This document shows, piece by piece, positions 41,829 to 53,604 of a stretch of DNA of 64,000 nt (the first letter of the stretch is position 1; each line of letters begins with the position of its first letter). The translations under genes were made by a program, and so were the position numbers. The stretch is from Taudactylus pleione (Eukaryota; Chordata; Amphibia; Anura; Myobatrachidae): contig JAUIMM010001030.1 in the NCBI GenBank assembly GCA_031769625.1, forward strand, positions 3,959,001 to 4,023,000, given 5' to 3'. A model generated the notes under the pieces. That model saw only the letters and a list, made by a program, of their open reading frames with translations. It ran no database searches and had not been told where the DNA came from.

Positions 41829-42600
41829 CCATATGACCATGTGCACATAAATTAATTCCACTTTCTATCCAACTGTACATAAACCTCACATGTAGACACA
41901 AATATTCCCTGCACTAGTAACCACTAAGAATACTGACAATCAAACATTTATAATGAACAATTACCATGAAGTTTAAATACGGTTCTAAGTACATGTTTGG
42001 CCAAAATGGCATTCAATGGCATCCAAGCTTTTGGTATGGCATATAACAAATACATAGGTCAAAATAGTGTTGTCACTATGAGTAAAGCACCATCAGGATA
42101 TTTTCCCATACCAACGGGCAGAGAGGGGGTTTCTAAAATGAACCTGTAATAACTTTAACACCCATACAGCACTGTGCTGTGATTTCACACCCAGGCAAAT
42201 ATTTGATTAAAGAATGCTAAGGGGTTAAATAAGACTTTAAGCACAATTTATTTCACTGTACTACTTCACTGCATTTTTTTCTGTATTTCTCAATACCAAA
42301 CTTTTGACTTAGGGGTGCCTTGAATACAATGCTAAGGCACTAGGGTGCCGTGATTCCAAAAAGATTGGAACAAAGTTCAGAGTAAGAGCAGTTGTGATGG
42401 ATTTGCACTTTATCTAATATTCAAATGTGAGTAGTCACTTAAGTGTGTCTGAAGTCAATGTGACTGCACGAGAAATCCTATCCTGTACGTTGTGTTAGTG
42501 AGCATAGATGCAGCCGTCATAATTAGTATCTGTATATCCGAAAGCTCCATGCTAGGTAGAAAATCTGTGACTGAAAAAGTCTCAGATCACTATACACATG
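41829..42600. other. No recognised feature
   Basis: AT-rich. No termini or ORF of note. Confidence 0.5.
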
Positions 42601-43680
42601 GGGCCTGATTCAGCAGCGATTGCAACTACAACAGCATATGCATATTGGATGATGATGCGTACTGTGAATGCGTATTCACCGTAGTGCATGTGCATGAGTT
42701 GGCATTGTGATTGCACTAAGGGCCAGATTCAGACCCGCTCACTAGGCTGCGTTCGCATGTAGCTGCCGATGTTTCGCAATGTGCGCATGCGTATGCATCG
42801 CAGTGCACATGCGTGAACTAGCCCATGCGATCAGGAAGCATTCGCTCGCTGTGCATAGCCAGCTCACTAGAATGAGTGACAAGTCATTTATGGGAGGTGA
42901 CAGGGGATGGTCGATGAAAACGGTGGTGTGGTGGTGCGAACACGGGCATCCCTGAGCATCTTATCGCTGTTTCAGAGGCATGCATAATTAAGATGTAGCG
43001 TCATAGTACACGTCACATGGTTGAATTACAAACTGAAGCACTCACAGTGCTTGCGGTAGGGTACGGTCAACCACAAGTGCTGCGTTCTGAAGGTACTCAA
43101 TGTTACCAATTGTTGCTTACACTTCCTGGAGATGACGTGTATAAGTGGGTATCTTAATACAGGCTGGTGTGCGTCTAAATACACACCACGATCGCATGCC
43201 AAGACATAGTGGGCATGCTATGCTTTGCCATGCAATCACAAGATTTTCAGACTTTGGCTGCATGCGAACGCATCAAACGTGCGTGTCTGAATTGAGCCCT
43301 AAGTTCACCTATGCAGATACAAAGCCATCGCAGATCAAGGGACAGGACGTCAGCATTTGGGGTTGGTGATGGGAGAGTGGTAGGAGAAATGCAGACGTGC
43401 CTTTCTTTTTGAATGCCGTTGCATGGGCGTGCATAAATTAGCCTCTATAATGGCAATTTCTGAGTAAGGTCAAACCTGTTGTAATTGTGCATGAGGGGAC
43501 GATGTCACTCGAAGTTCACGATGTATACACAGGACTGCAAGGCATTACAAGTGTGCCGAAGCAGTACTAGACGACTCTGTGCTAGCTATGCAATTGCAGA
43601 CATTTAGCATATTTTCGCAGTGGGTCTGCATGTGTAAACGCAGCTGCAATCGTAATAGCGATCTGTAGTGAATCAGGCCC
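42601..43680. mobile_element. GGGCCTGATTCAG-type MITE, copy 4 (outer member of a nested pair)
   Basis: The ends GGGCCTGATTCAGCAGCGA and TAGTGAATCAGGCCC are flanked by ATG on both sides (42598-42600 and 43681-43683). Without the inner element it is about 500 bp. Non-coding. Confidence 0.85.
42720..43299. mobile_element. GGGCCTGATTCAG-type MITE, copy 5 (inner, 580 bp)
   Basis: The ends GGGCCAGATTCAGACCCGC and GTGTCTGAATTGAGCCC are flanked by TAA on both sides (42717-42719 and 43300-43302). It is inserted into copy 4. TAA is the typical target of PIF/Harbinger elements. Confidence 0.85.
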
Positions 43681-43936
43681 ATGGTCCATAGATGCATGAT
43701 TTGAGTAAAAGACGCCCATGGCATTTCTATTGAAATGAGATTTACCATGCATACAAATACTTGCCACACAGTTGTCTCTAAATTGTGACTGCACACTCTT
43801 GCACGCGCAGAGAGATACATGCAAATTCAGAGAGATCAATTCATGCATGCATAGAGCAATCTTTTGCAAAATGATGCATGAGCAGTTGTGTAAAAATAGC
43901 ACATTTCGTCCATGTCCAACTCAGAATCTTGTCCAT

Positions 43937-44250
43937 AGGGCAGAATTCAATTGTTTCCACCCCCTTTGCGCCCGACGGAGCTACTCAATTGTTGCTCCTG
44001 TCGGGCGCAATCAGCTGCCAGCATTCCATTTCAGCTCGCAGCCACTGTGCGAAAAGTAACCTGCTTGGGCGCCCAAACACCACTTTTCGCAATTGCGCCC
44101 AGCACTTTGGTTGGGGGTAGCCAATTTACGCAACTAAACCTGACCACTTTGGGCACCATCAGTGCGAAAGGCAGGAACAATTGAATAGCGGACGCAATCT
44201 CCCGTCACTTTAGACGGGCGATACGGACTGCGAAAACAATTGAATACCGA
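43937..44250. mobile_element. MITE with AATTCAATTGTTT ends
   Basis: The left end GGGCAGAATTCAATTGTTTC and the right end AAAACAATTGAATACCGA are imperfect inverted repeats. The interior has CAATTG and GGGCGCAA/TTGCGCCC palindromes. Non-coding. Target duplication not clear. Confidence 0.6.
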
Positions 44251-44299
44251 CTAGAGTGTCGTCAACATTGTATATATTCTGTGTTTTAATATGATTATA

Positions 44300-44458
44300 G
44301 ATGTGCAGTTTGGCTCTCCAGAAATCCAAAACAACCTGGATTTTGTTAATCCTGGTAAATCTGCATCGTGGTTCTGTTTTTTTTTGCAGTTCGGAATTCT
44401 GATTTTAAAACCGATGAATCCATATACAAAGCCAAAACATGGGGGCACACATCTCTAG
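44300..44458. mobile_element. Short hAT-derived MITE
   Basis: The left end TAGATGTGCAG and the right end GGGGCACACATCTCTA match the hAT TIR type of hAT-1 and hAT-2. GATTA precedes and follows the element; a full 8-bp duplication (GATTATAG/GATTAGAG) would need one mismatch. About 160 bp, non-coding. Confidence 0.6.
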
Positions 44459-44496
44459 ATTAGAGTCATGCCCATGTACACTTATCACTATATATC

Positions 44497-45075
44497 ATGA
44501 AACATAGAAACATGGAATTTGACGGCAGATTAGAACCACTTGGCCCATCTAATCTGCCTCTTTTCATTTAACCTTTTAGCAACTTCAACCCTATTTTCTC
44601 CTTAGGTCTCTCTTAAGGATATTCTTATGCTTATTCCAAGTGTGTTTAAATTTTTCTACCATCTGAGCTTCAACCAGCTCTGATGGGAGGCTATTCCACT
44701 TATCCACTACCCTTTCTGTGAAATCATTTTTACTCAAATTTCCTCTGAGCCTACCTCCCTCCAGTTTCAGTGCATGTCCCCATGTTCTTGTACATTTCTT
44801 CCTTTGAAGAATGCTTCCCTCCTTTACCGTGATAAAACCCTTGATGTATTTGAAACTTTCTATCATGTCCATCCTTTCCCTTGTCTGCTTCAAACTATAC
44901 ATATTAATATTTTTTACTCTTTACAGGTAAGTTCTGTACTGTAGGCCACGCACCATTTTAGTTGCCTTTCTTTGTACCATCTCTAATGTATTTATAGCCT
45001 TCTGGAGATACTGTATGGCTTCCAGAACTAAACACAGTATTCTAGATGAGGCCATACCAAAGACCTGCTTTTATG
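44497..45075 (-). pseudogene. 3' end of a CR1/L2-type LINE (RT C-terminus and 3' UTR)
   Basis: The minus-strand ORF 44902-44591 (103 aa) has RERMDMIESFKYIKGF, KLEGGRLRGNL and FTERVVDKWNSLPSELVEA, the familiar C-terminal region of CR1/L2-like reverse transcriptases. Upstream, past a frameshift, RKATKMVRGLQYRTYL is recognisable (about 44990-44905). Downstream the 3' UTR ends in TATGTTTCTATGTTTC-like repeats (44497-44520), with GGGCCAAGTGGTTCTAATCT before them. It is 5'-truncated, as is usual for dead LINE copies. Confidence 0.75.
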
Positions 45076-45261
45076 TATAGTGCTACCATATCCATTGATG
45101 CTACTACTTATTTGTGTTTGAAATTTTGTACGAGTTTGAAAAATGTATGTCAAAAGTAATTTATCAATAAATCATAAAACTTACAGATGTCTTAAATCAT
45201 GTAAGATGTGGTATATAAGGCCATAATATGGAAAAGGCATTTACAGCAATGCTATAAATAG

Positions 45262-45800
45262 GTAGAGTAGAGATGTGCGCCGACCCCCATGTTTTGGTTT
45301 TGGTTCTAATTCATTGTCGAGTTTTGGCTTTGCCAAAACCACCATCACGTGTTTTGGTTTGGTTAGTGCCGTTTGTGGGTGGTGTCAGGGGAAGGTCAAT
45401 GTAAACAGGGGTGTGGATGTGTGAATGCAGGCGTGCCTGTGTGTTCTAATGATTTGTCATGGGCGTGCATAATTAGCATGGAGGTGTCATTGTATACATC
45501 ACCTGGTTGTATTTCAGCCTGCAGTGATCGCAGTGCTTGCGGCAGGGTAGGGTCTACCTCAAGGGCTACGAGGAGCTCCGATGGCTCTCGATGTTACTGA
45601 TATTACATACACTTCCTATTGATGACGTGTGCTGTGAAGGAAAAGGGGGCATCTTTAGACCGGCATGCGTTCTCTCTACCGTTACTCTCTAAGACATAGA
45701 GGGCGTCCTTAAGCCTTACCGTGTGATCGTGGAATTTACATACCCTGCCCCTGATGGCTGTGAAAGTGCACTGCTTTGCGTCCAGGTCTGAATCGGGCCC
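45262..45800. mobile_element. hAT left end joined to the right part of a GGGCCTGATTCAG-type MITE
   Basis: 45262-45367 begins TAGAGATGTGCGCCGACCCC and continues with TTTTGGTTTTGG repeats, like the TIR-proximal part of the hAT elements. From about 45370 the sequence follows the interior of MITE copies 4/5 (GGTGGTGTCAGGGGA...) to the end CTGAATCGGGCCC at 45800. The other ends of both are missing, so this is a chimeric junction. Confidence 0.5.
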
Positions 45801-45926
45801 CTAGTTATAAGAATTTAAAATTAAACCAAAAGCAAAGGAACTGTAACTGCATACCCATGAGTATCACCAGAAAAAGCGCTGTGTTGTAATATTTTATTTA
45901 GTCTACTTATTTTCATCACCATCTCT

Positions 45927-47060
45927 GTGCCGCATACTGCCTGTCAGTCCATCCACCATCAGAACATTGTGGCCTGCAAAGCCCACCTGCTCACCATTCC
46001 AGCCTCCACATCCTACATGCCTGCTGTTCACGGTGATAATGTAGGTACCTCAGGAATTATAGACTCTGCAATCATTTTTAATTATTTCAGTCCATCTATT
46101 GATGCCAAAGACCCAGCCACATGGTCTAATCCCATTACTAATCAGTTGCAACATGTATCAATTACTGTTAAAGTACAGAGCTACACAAGATGGTCTAGTC
46201 TTGCTAAAGCTGTGCATGTATTTTGTGGGGATTTATATGGCATCATTAATGTTTGTGAGAAAATCAGCAATATCAATTAATTTCCTCCTGAAATCAGAAG
46301 CAAGAGCTATTTCCCAACAAATACAATTCTTTACACTTATTGTTCTAATAAGGTTGATCAAATACAGGATATTTCAGTGGATGAGTGCTCATTACATTTA
46401 CAAGGATTGACAGCAACAGTGAAGGCAATGCACAATCAATGGATCATTGATAGATGGCTGCCTAAGACAGAGCAGATATGTCACCAGATTGGTATACCGC
46501 CCACCTCCCCTCAGCAGAGGCCACAAAAGAAAAAGACATTTTGATGGATCCCCATCACAATTAGAAAACACATTGCCTTCTCCAAGAGTGTCTATGAGAA
46601 AGTCAATAGTGGAAGTGATGAATGCCATTTTAAGGCAGTTAATTGGAGATTGTCAACTATACAGCCTGTGTCCAAAATCTTTGGAGTTGATCTTGCTTCA
46701 CTGTCACAACAAGAATTGAAATCCAAGGCACTACTGCTCTGCAATAAATACTAAGAAGATGTAGGAATTGATGAGCAAATTGGAAGTTTTTCAAATTTAT
46801 GGAAAAGTGAAATTTCCAGACCTCCAAACTTTTACTCCATTGCGGACAATTCATAATATATATAGCCGCAAATTGCAGGAATTCCTTTCCAAAATCATCA
46901 ATGCCTCGTGTATATTCTTAATTGTACCTGTAATGGTTTCAACATGTGAACGTTTCTCCAGTAAATTCAAAATAATCAAAAACTGTCTCAGACTTTGCCT
47001 TACTGCTGCCAGAAACAACCTATTGCCTGTAATCTGGAATCCATGTTTGCAACCTAGACT
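45927..47060 (+). pseudogene. ZMYM1/DUF4371-type hAT transposase relic
   Basis: Fragments in several plus-strand frames keep the order of a hAT transposase of the ZMYM1-like group: FNYFSPSIDAKDPATW and SYTRWSSLAKAVHVF (45927-46280), CHQIGIPPTSPQQRPQKKK (near 46480-46530), and the C-terminal dimerisation motif LIVPVMVSTCERFSSKFKII (near 46915-46980). Many stops and frameshifts are present. The catalytic residues cannot be placed with confidence. It may be a diverged domesticated-type gene copy or an old transposon. No TIRs were seen. Confidence 0.6.
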
Positions 47061-47424
47061 AACATATTACCTGTGTCAGTACTCTGCTTTGTTACCCTCC
47101 TGGGCTGATGCTTGTGACCTCTACACTACCTTACCAGCTGTCATTTGGACCACTCACTTGTGCACTTTGTTATGTGCCTGACTATTCAGTGCCTAATTTT
47201 ACATCTGAAAAATTGCTGTATAAACTGCATCACTGACATTGCATTACTGAGAAAATACTTATTCTACTACAAACATTTATCTGCTGCTCAATATTACCAA
47301 GTACAATTACTCTACACTGCCAATAGAGGTCTATGTACTAAAGCTTGGAAAGAGATAAAGTGGACGGAGATAAAGTAGTGGCATAACTACAGAGTGGTGG
47401 GCCCAGGTGCAAGAATATGTTTTG
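47061..47424. other. No recognised feature
   Basis: Tail of the relic and a short AT-rich stretch, then GTGGCATAACTACAGAGTGG leading into the minisatellite. Confidence 0.45.
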
Positions 47425-48005
47425 GGCCCCCCTATGTAGTGCCCCCAGTAATGGTCCTCCTATCCAGTACCCCCAGTAGTGCCCCATAAACAATACCCCC
47501 AGTAGTGGTCTCCCTATGCAGTGCCCCCAATACAATACCCCCAGAAGAGGTCCACCCTACACAGTGTCCCCAGTAGTAGTTCCCCCTATGCATTGCCCCC
47601 AGTAGCAGTCACTCCTATGCAGAGCCCCTAGTAGTAATCCCCCCTATACAGTGCCCCCAGTAGCAGCCACCCCCCATAAAGTGCCCCAGTAGTAATTAGT
47701 CCCCTCTATACAGTGCCCCCAGTAGTAGCCCCCCATACATTGCCCCCAGTAGTAATCCCCCTATGCTGCATTGCCTCCAGTAGTAGTCCCCCTATACAGT
47801 GTCCCCAGTAGTAGTCCCCCTAGACAGTGTCCCCAGTACTAGTCCCCCTATACAGTGCCCCCAGTAGTAATCCCCCTATACAGTGTCCCCAGTACTAGTC
47901 CCCCTATACAGTGCCCCCAGTAGTAATCCCCCCTATACAGTGCCCCCAGTAGTGGCCACCCCATATGCATTGCCCCCAGTAGTAGTTCCCCCTATGCATC
48001 CCCCC
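47425..48005. repeat. 28-30-bp minisatellite, block 1
   Basis: About twenty units of the type TATACAGTGCCCCCAGTAGTAGTCCCCC, with variants (GCATT for ACAGT, TAAT for TAGT). The Pro/Val/Leu ORFs across it (47883-48137) are artefacts. Confidence 0.92.
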
Positions 48006-49285
48006 ATGCTGTGCAATACACACACAGACATGACTGCTGCTGTCCGCTCCTCCTGGCCCGCTCTGCACTATGGGAGAAATGTCATGACGTCTCTCCCATC
48101 ACTCGCTGCAGGGGGAGCCAGAAGGCAGAGCTCATGAGTGTGCTCCAGTCGACTCCCTCCATGGACGCAGCAGCCAATGAGATTCTGTCTGGCTCTTATT
48201 GGCTGACTGCTATAACAAACATACAGCCGCCGCTGTACAGCACGCACCCTTTGATTGGACACAACGAGCGAAGGACTTTCCTTCGCTCGTCGCGTCTGGC
48301 GCATGCACACGACGGAGCTCCCTCCGTCGTGCGCATGCTCAGTCCAGAACATCGACCCACTTGCGAGCGGACAGCCGCTCGCGAGTGGGTCTGAATCAGG
48401 CCCTATATGCTTGCTGTTACTGCTTATACAAACTCTACTACCAATATTCAGTAACCGGCTGGTGACCTGTATGGTCTGCACAAGCTACCCTTCATGCAAG
48501 AGTCTGCATGTACATAACAGTGAATACAATATAGATTTAAATACAGTATGCAGAGAAGAAGCATCAGTTATTTAACAGTATCGGTTATTTAGCAAATAGC
48601 AATATTACAGTTCAGAGATCGATTTATTCTGAGAAGAATCATCACTTATTTAACATCATCTATTATTTACGAGATGCTATTCCTTCAGGCAACAAATTCA
48701 TCTGAACATCATTAACCTATAAAATAATATTGTATAGGATACATTATTACACCTCTTCTCACAGGGTTGACTATATGCTACTACAGAGTTCATACTAATA
48801 GTAGAGCTGGCATACAAATGCATTTGCTGGAGCATTAGGTGACTAAAGCAGCTTATCATCAAAAAAATTAACCAATACAAGTATTCAATTTATGTTAGCT
48901 GCTACACCGAAACTCCAGCAGGTAATAAACACATCCCAACATTATTAAGCTGTGACTAAATGGCTAACAACCTTCTAATCTTGAAATCATAATTCTAAGA
49001 GAAGGCTAATATACTCGTAAAATTCAGTAAGCCTATTCATAAAGACTTATGTGGCAAAGTGGCAGAGTGGCAAACACAGGATTTTTAAAAGGGGGTTTCC
49101 AAATACTTGGTTACCAAATCAATGAAACAACATCTAGCCACAAATATAGATAGTTAGACAGATAGATACAGTTTACACAGGATTTAGGACCACTACAGTA
49201 AAATATACCACTCAGCCTATGACGGGGTACACACACACTGACTGACACAGACACACACAGACAGACAGACACACACACACACGCA

Positions 49286-49330
<45 letters not shown>

Positions 49331-49394
49331 GTATCACTAAAAAACATGAATGCAGCAGGCAAATAAATAAAGCCAGCATGATTTATTAAGAACC
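48006..49394. other. Sequence between the two minisatellite blocks, with MITE fragment and (CA)n
   Basis: 48011-48240 is GC-rich, with no clear function. 48245-48403 is the right end of a GGGCCTGATTCAG-type MITE (CGAGTGGGTCTGAATCAGGCCC), similar to 38390-38531 and truncated on the left. 48404-49215 is AT-rich without features. 49220-49330 is a CA/CG-rich dinucleotide repeat with an ACGC run in the middle. Confidence 0.6.
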
Positions 49395-50070
49395 CCTCTC
49401 CACCAGTAGTGGTCCCCCTATGCAGTGCCCCCAGTGGTGCCACCTTATACAGTGTCCCCAGTAGTGTCTCTTATACAGTGCCCCCAGTAGTGTCCCTTAT
49501 GCAGAACCCTCAGTATTGCCCCTTATACAGTGGCCCCAGTAGTGCCCTATATACATTGTCCTTCAATGTAGTGCCTCCAATAGTGGTCCCCTTATACAGT
49601 GCCTCCAGTAGTGCCCCTTATACAGTTCCCCAGTAGTGGTCCTCCTATGCAGTGCCCCCAGTAGTGCCCCTTATAGAGTACCCCTAGGAGTGCCTCTTAT
49701 ACAGTAGTCCCAGTAGTGCCGGTGCCCCCAGTAGTGCCCCTTATGCAGTGCCTCAGTAGTGCACCATATGCAGTGTCCCCAGTAGTGCCCCATATACAGT
49801 GCCCCCAGTAGTGGACCCCTTATGCAGTGCCCCCAATAGTGCCCCTTATACAGTGCCCTTAGTAGTCCACCTTATACAGTGCCCTCAGTAGTACCCTTAT
49901 GCAGTGCCCCTTGTAGTGGTCCCCCCTAAGCAGTGCCCCCAGTAGTGGTCACCCCTATGCAGTGCCACTTATACAGTGCCCCCAGTAGTAATCCCCCTAT
50001 GCAGTGCCTCAAGTAGTGGTCCCCCCTATGCAGCACCCCAAGTAGTTCCCATCCTATGCAGTACCACAAG
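49395..50070. repeat. 28-30-bp minisatellite, block 2
   Basis: The same unit type as block 1 (CTTATACAGTGCCCCCAGTAGTGCCC), with more CTTAT variants. It ends near CAAGTCAGGGGTGGATTTCC, followed by a GC-rich tail and an A14 run. Confidence 0.92.
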
Positions 50071-50713
50071 TCAGGGGTGGATTTCCCACAAGGCAGTACA
50101 GGCGGCCGCTTAGGGCCTGGTGGTCCCAGGGGGCCCACCTCTCAAACGCCGCCTGCAAGTTCATCTTAAAAAAAAAAAAAATCCTGTTCTAGTTTTCACT
50201 GGTCTCTGCACTAACTGGGCGGGGTGGAGAAGGACATACTAGCAGGCACTATGCAGCCATCCCGCACTTTCTGTGCCAGGGTGAGTGGAAGGAAGGAACA
50301 GCTCTCCTGGTGGATGTAAGGTGTGCATGCCATGCCCCCTGACCTGTCTTCTGCTGGCCGGATGCTCATTCCTGGGGCAGGCATCAGCAGTGTGCTGATC
50401 ACTCCCCCTGGGATTCCAGTGAGGATCATGGCAGCTATCCTGTTTTGCACTGCTGCAGTCAGTGCACTTCCTGCTCCACCTCCTCCAGTCACCATGCTGC
50501 TATCATTAAATAGGTAAGTATGTGTTTGTATACCCCCTCTCCCAGTGTATATGATTTTATCACTAACTGTCTCTGTCCATCCCAATGTTTATAGTTATCT
50601 GTGTCATCTGATGTTCCTTTACTGTGCCCTAAACCCTCCCTTAGTTTCCCCATCCGTCTGTGATTCCAGCACCCCATCCTCCCCCTATCTGCTAATTGTA
50701 CACTAGGGTTTGC

Positions 50714-50719
<6 letters not shown>
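50071..50719. other. Right flank of the minisatellite, no gene
   Basis: A GC-rich segment (GGCAGTACAGGCGGCCGC, GGGGGCCCACCT), a poly-A run at about 50167, and a non-conserved ORF on each strand. It may be the 3' part of the repeat element that carries the minisatellite. Confidence 0.4.
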
Positions 50720-50767
<48 letters not shown>

Positions 50768-50769
50768 TT
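50720..50769. repeat. (TA)n microsatellite, target of gypsy-A
   Basis: TA tract ending TTTT directly before the LTR. Confidence 0.9.
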
Positions 50770-51372
50770 TGTGACACAGTTAGGTTAGGGGGTCCCACTC
50801 CTGGGTAGAGGACTCCTTCCTTACACACACACAGCAGCAGGGAAGCAGCACACCAGTCTGGATGCAAGTACAAGCTGGTCAGCGCCAGACTTTATTGTAC
50901 AATGACAGAAATATAAAGCAAACATAAATATAAATCCTAGCCCTGTTGGGGCACTAACTTCACAGGTAGTTCCCTCACTACAAGAACATGGCAGGGCCTA
51001 ATGCCCTCGCCAGCAACAAAGCACAGCACAGTCCTCACAGATAGGTTTTCCAAGTGTCTCTGAGCAAACTCCCTGCCTGCTCTCCCAGGTGAGACAATCA
51101 GCCCTAAACAAACTAGGCTTATATTGGCCACTCTCAGGTGGAAAACTAACAAGCCTGTTACCAGGCTGCGAGAACCAAAACCTGGAGTGGCCGTGGGTGG
51201 AGCCCTCCCTCTCCTCTCACACACAACTCCCAGGTCCCAAACCGGCTTTTCAAAAAGCCGAAACTCAAGCCTGCTACACTGCAGACTTTCTCCTGGGGGT
51301 TTAAAACACAAAAGACAGGGATCTGGGACAAATGTACCTGCCACAGACCACTTTACCAGTGATCCTATCACA
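50770..51372 (-). repeat. 3' LTR of gypsy-A
   Basis: 603 bp, starting TGTGACACAG and ending CCTATCACA on the plus strand (TG...CA when inverted). On the minus strand it has CAATATAAGCC (TATA-like) and GTACAATAAAGTCTGG, the polyadenylation signal near 50893-50898. The other four LTRs in the window have the same plan. Confidence 0.92.
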
Positions 51373-51386
51373 TATCCCCCCCCTTT
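51373..51386 (-). promoter_or_regulatory. Polypurine tract of gypsy-A
   Basis: The minus strand reads AAAGGGGGGGGATA directly before the 3' LTR. This is the priming site for plus-strand DNA synthesis. Confidence 0.8.
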
Positions 51387-51687
51387 GTTTCGACCTGTGG
51401 GGCAGAACAACTGAAGCCCCCAAACAATGAATGCGTGACAACGCATCAGCATTGGCCAGCTGGCTTCCTGGCCTGTGTTCCACTGAAAATTTAAAAGTTT
51501 GTAACGCCAAGAACCATCTTGTAATTATCGCATTACTGTCTTTATTTTCAGACATCCACTTCAGAGGGACATGGTCAGTGATCAATTTGAACTTTCTTCC
51601 GACCAAGTAGTACCTGAGAGCCTCTAACACCCACTTTATGGCCAACGCCTCCCTACTCCACTGTGGCATAGTTTCTCTCATGTACAT
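51387..51687 (-). pseudogene. Gypsy-A RNase H domain, C-terminal part
   Basis: The segment contains EALAIKWVLEALRYYLVGRK, FKLITDHVPLKWM and VEHRPGSQLANADALSR, the end of the gypsy RNase H and its tether. A one-base insertion near 51655 relative to gypsy-B puts it out of frame with the upstream TDASEVGIGAVLSQ part. After ADALSR the ORF runs into the polypurine tract. Confidence 0.85.
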
Positions 51688-52350
51688 TCAACTTTCTGCT
51701 AAGATAGAAAATAGGGTGTTCCTCACCCTCCTTGTTCTGGGACAGGACCGCTCCTATACCTACTTCTGATGCATCGGTTTGTACTATGAATTCCCTTTCA
51801 AAATTAGGAGTCATCTGGACTGGTTGGGAACACAACGCTACTTTCAACTCCTGAAAAGCTTTCTCTGCCTCAGGACTCCATTCTACCATGACTTTTTGTT
51901 TGCCTTTGGTCAGGTCAGTCAGTGGGACTGCCATGGTGGCAAAGTTGGGTATAAACCTCCTGTAGTACCCCGTAATTCCCAAGAAGGCTCTCACCTGCTT
52001 CTTATTCAGAGGCCGTGGCCAGTTTTGTATGGCATCAACCTTATTGAGCTGAGGCTTTATCAGGCCTCTGCCAATGGTGTATCCCAGATATTTTACTTCC
52101 TCCATGCCTAGACAACACTTTTTTGAGTTGGCTGTCAAGCCTGCCTTATAGATGGAGTCCAACACTGCTTGTACCCTGGGTAAGTGAGACTGCCAATCAG
52201 AACTATGAATGACCACGTCATCCAGATAAGCAGCCGCATACCGTCTATGGGGCCTTAGAATCCTGTCCATCATTCTTTGGAAGGTAGCAGGTGCCCCATG
52301 TAGCCCGAAGGGCAACATCTTGTACTGAAACAAGCCCTCTGGCGCTGAAA
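51653..52350 (-). pseudogene. Gypsy-A reverse transcriptase, second half
   Basis: The 246-aa ORF region shows FSAPEGLFQYKMLPFGLHGA, the catalytic box YLDDVV, KKCCLGMEEVKYLGY, FLGITGYYRRFIPNF and the start of RNase H (TDASEVGIGAVLSQ). A one-base deletion in an A-run at about 52347-52351, compared with gypsy-B, separates it from the first half. The YLDD residues are intact here. Confidence 0.9.
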
Positions 52351-53604
52351 AGCTGTCTTTTGTTTGGCGCTCTCGGTTAACGGTACTTGCCAATACCCTT
52401 TGGTTAGGTCAAGAGTGGTTAAATACCTTGCCGTCCCTAGTCTCTCAATCAGTTCATCCACTCTTGGCATCGGGTAGGCATCGAATTTTGAAACACTGTT
52501 CAACTTTCGGAAGTCATTGCAGAAACGCACACTCCCGTTGGGCTTTGGAATTAACACAATGGGACTTGACCATTCACTATGTGATTCTTCAATAACCCCT
52601 AACTCTAGCATATTTTTAATTTTTTTCGACACCGATTCTCTTTGTGCTTCTGGTAACCTATAGGGCTTTAGATTAACTTTAACCCCTGGGTCAGTGATGA
52701 TGTCATGTTTAATGACCGAGGTTTTCCCAGGTACGTCAGAGAACAGCACCCTATTTCTAATCAGAAACTCCATGACCTCTTGTTGTTGAATTGCCGACAG
52801 GGTTTTTGCCACGGTCACTTCGGGAACTAAGGGCCCTGGATTTACTGGAGGGGCTCGGTCGGCCGACAGTACCGTTCTATCTTTCCAGGGCTTTAACAGA
52901 TTTATATGGTATATCTGTTCTGTCTTTCTTTTCCCCGGCTGGTAAACTTTGTAATTGACCTGCCCCACTCTTTCTAAGATTTCAAAGGGCCCTTGCCATT
53001 TAGCCAAAAGTTTATTTTCCACAGTGGGAACCAATACTAACACTCTGTCCCCAGGAGCAAAGCTGCGTAACTGAGCATTGTGGTTGTATATTCTCTGCTG
53101 TGCCTGTTGAGCCTGTTCCAGGTGCTCTCTCACTATCGGCACTACCGCAGCAATTCTCTCCTGCATTTGAGAAACATACTCAATCCCCGTTTTGTAAGGA
53201 CTAGACTGCCCCTCCCATGTCTCTTTGGCAATGTCTAGTAACCCCCTTGGGTGTCTCCCATACAACAAGCCGAAGAGTGAAAACCCGGTGGAGGACTGGG
53301 GAACTTTTCTTATGGCCAACAATAAATATGGCAATAAGTAATCCCAATCCCTACCATCCTTATCAACCACTTTCCTAAGCATGTGTTTTAACGTCTTGTT
53401 AAACCTCTCGACCAGCCCATCGGTTTGGGGGTGATAAACCGAAGTTCTTAACTGTTCAATTTTGAACAGGCGACATAATTCTTTCATGACTTTTGACATA
53501 AACGGTGTACCCTGGTCAGTTATTATCTCCTTAGGTATACCCAGCCTGCTAAAGACATGAACTAGGTCTCTGGCAATGGTCTTGGTTGACGTATTGCGCA
53601 ATGG
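52351..53604 (-). pseudogene. Gypsy-A integrase (3' part) fused to reverse transcriptase (5' part)
   Basis: The 451-aa ORF (52270-53625) begins in the integrase core after its first Asp. IITDQGTPF holds the second catalytic Asp and GLVERFNK the Glu. The C-terminal GPF motif follows (WQGPFEILERVG), then a linker, then the RT N-terminus (ELGVIEESHSEWSSPIVLIP, LTTLDLTKGYWQVPL with the first RT Asp). Integrase and RT are thus continuous in one frame, with integrase first. This is the Gmr1-type order, opposite to ordinary gypsy elements. Confidence 0.92.

Noticed and set aside
47883..48137. Pro-rich ORF of 84 aa
   Set aside because: Translation of the 28-bp minisatellite.
51089..51414. Plus-strand ORFs repeated at 51.1, 56.1, 57.7 and 62.9 kb (similar 71-101 aa proteins)
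   Set aside because: They recur because they lie in the four LTRs. They include the LTR ends and have no domain. They are shadows, not a gene family.
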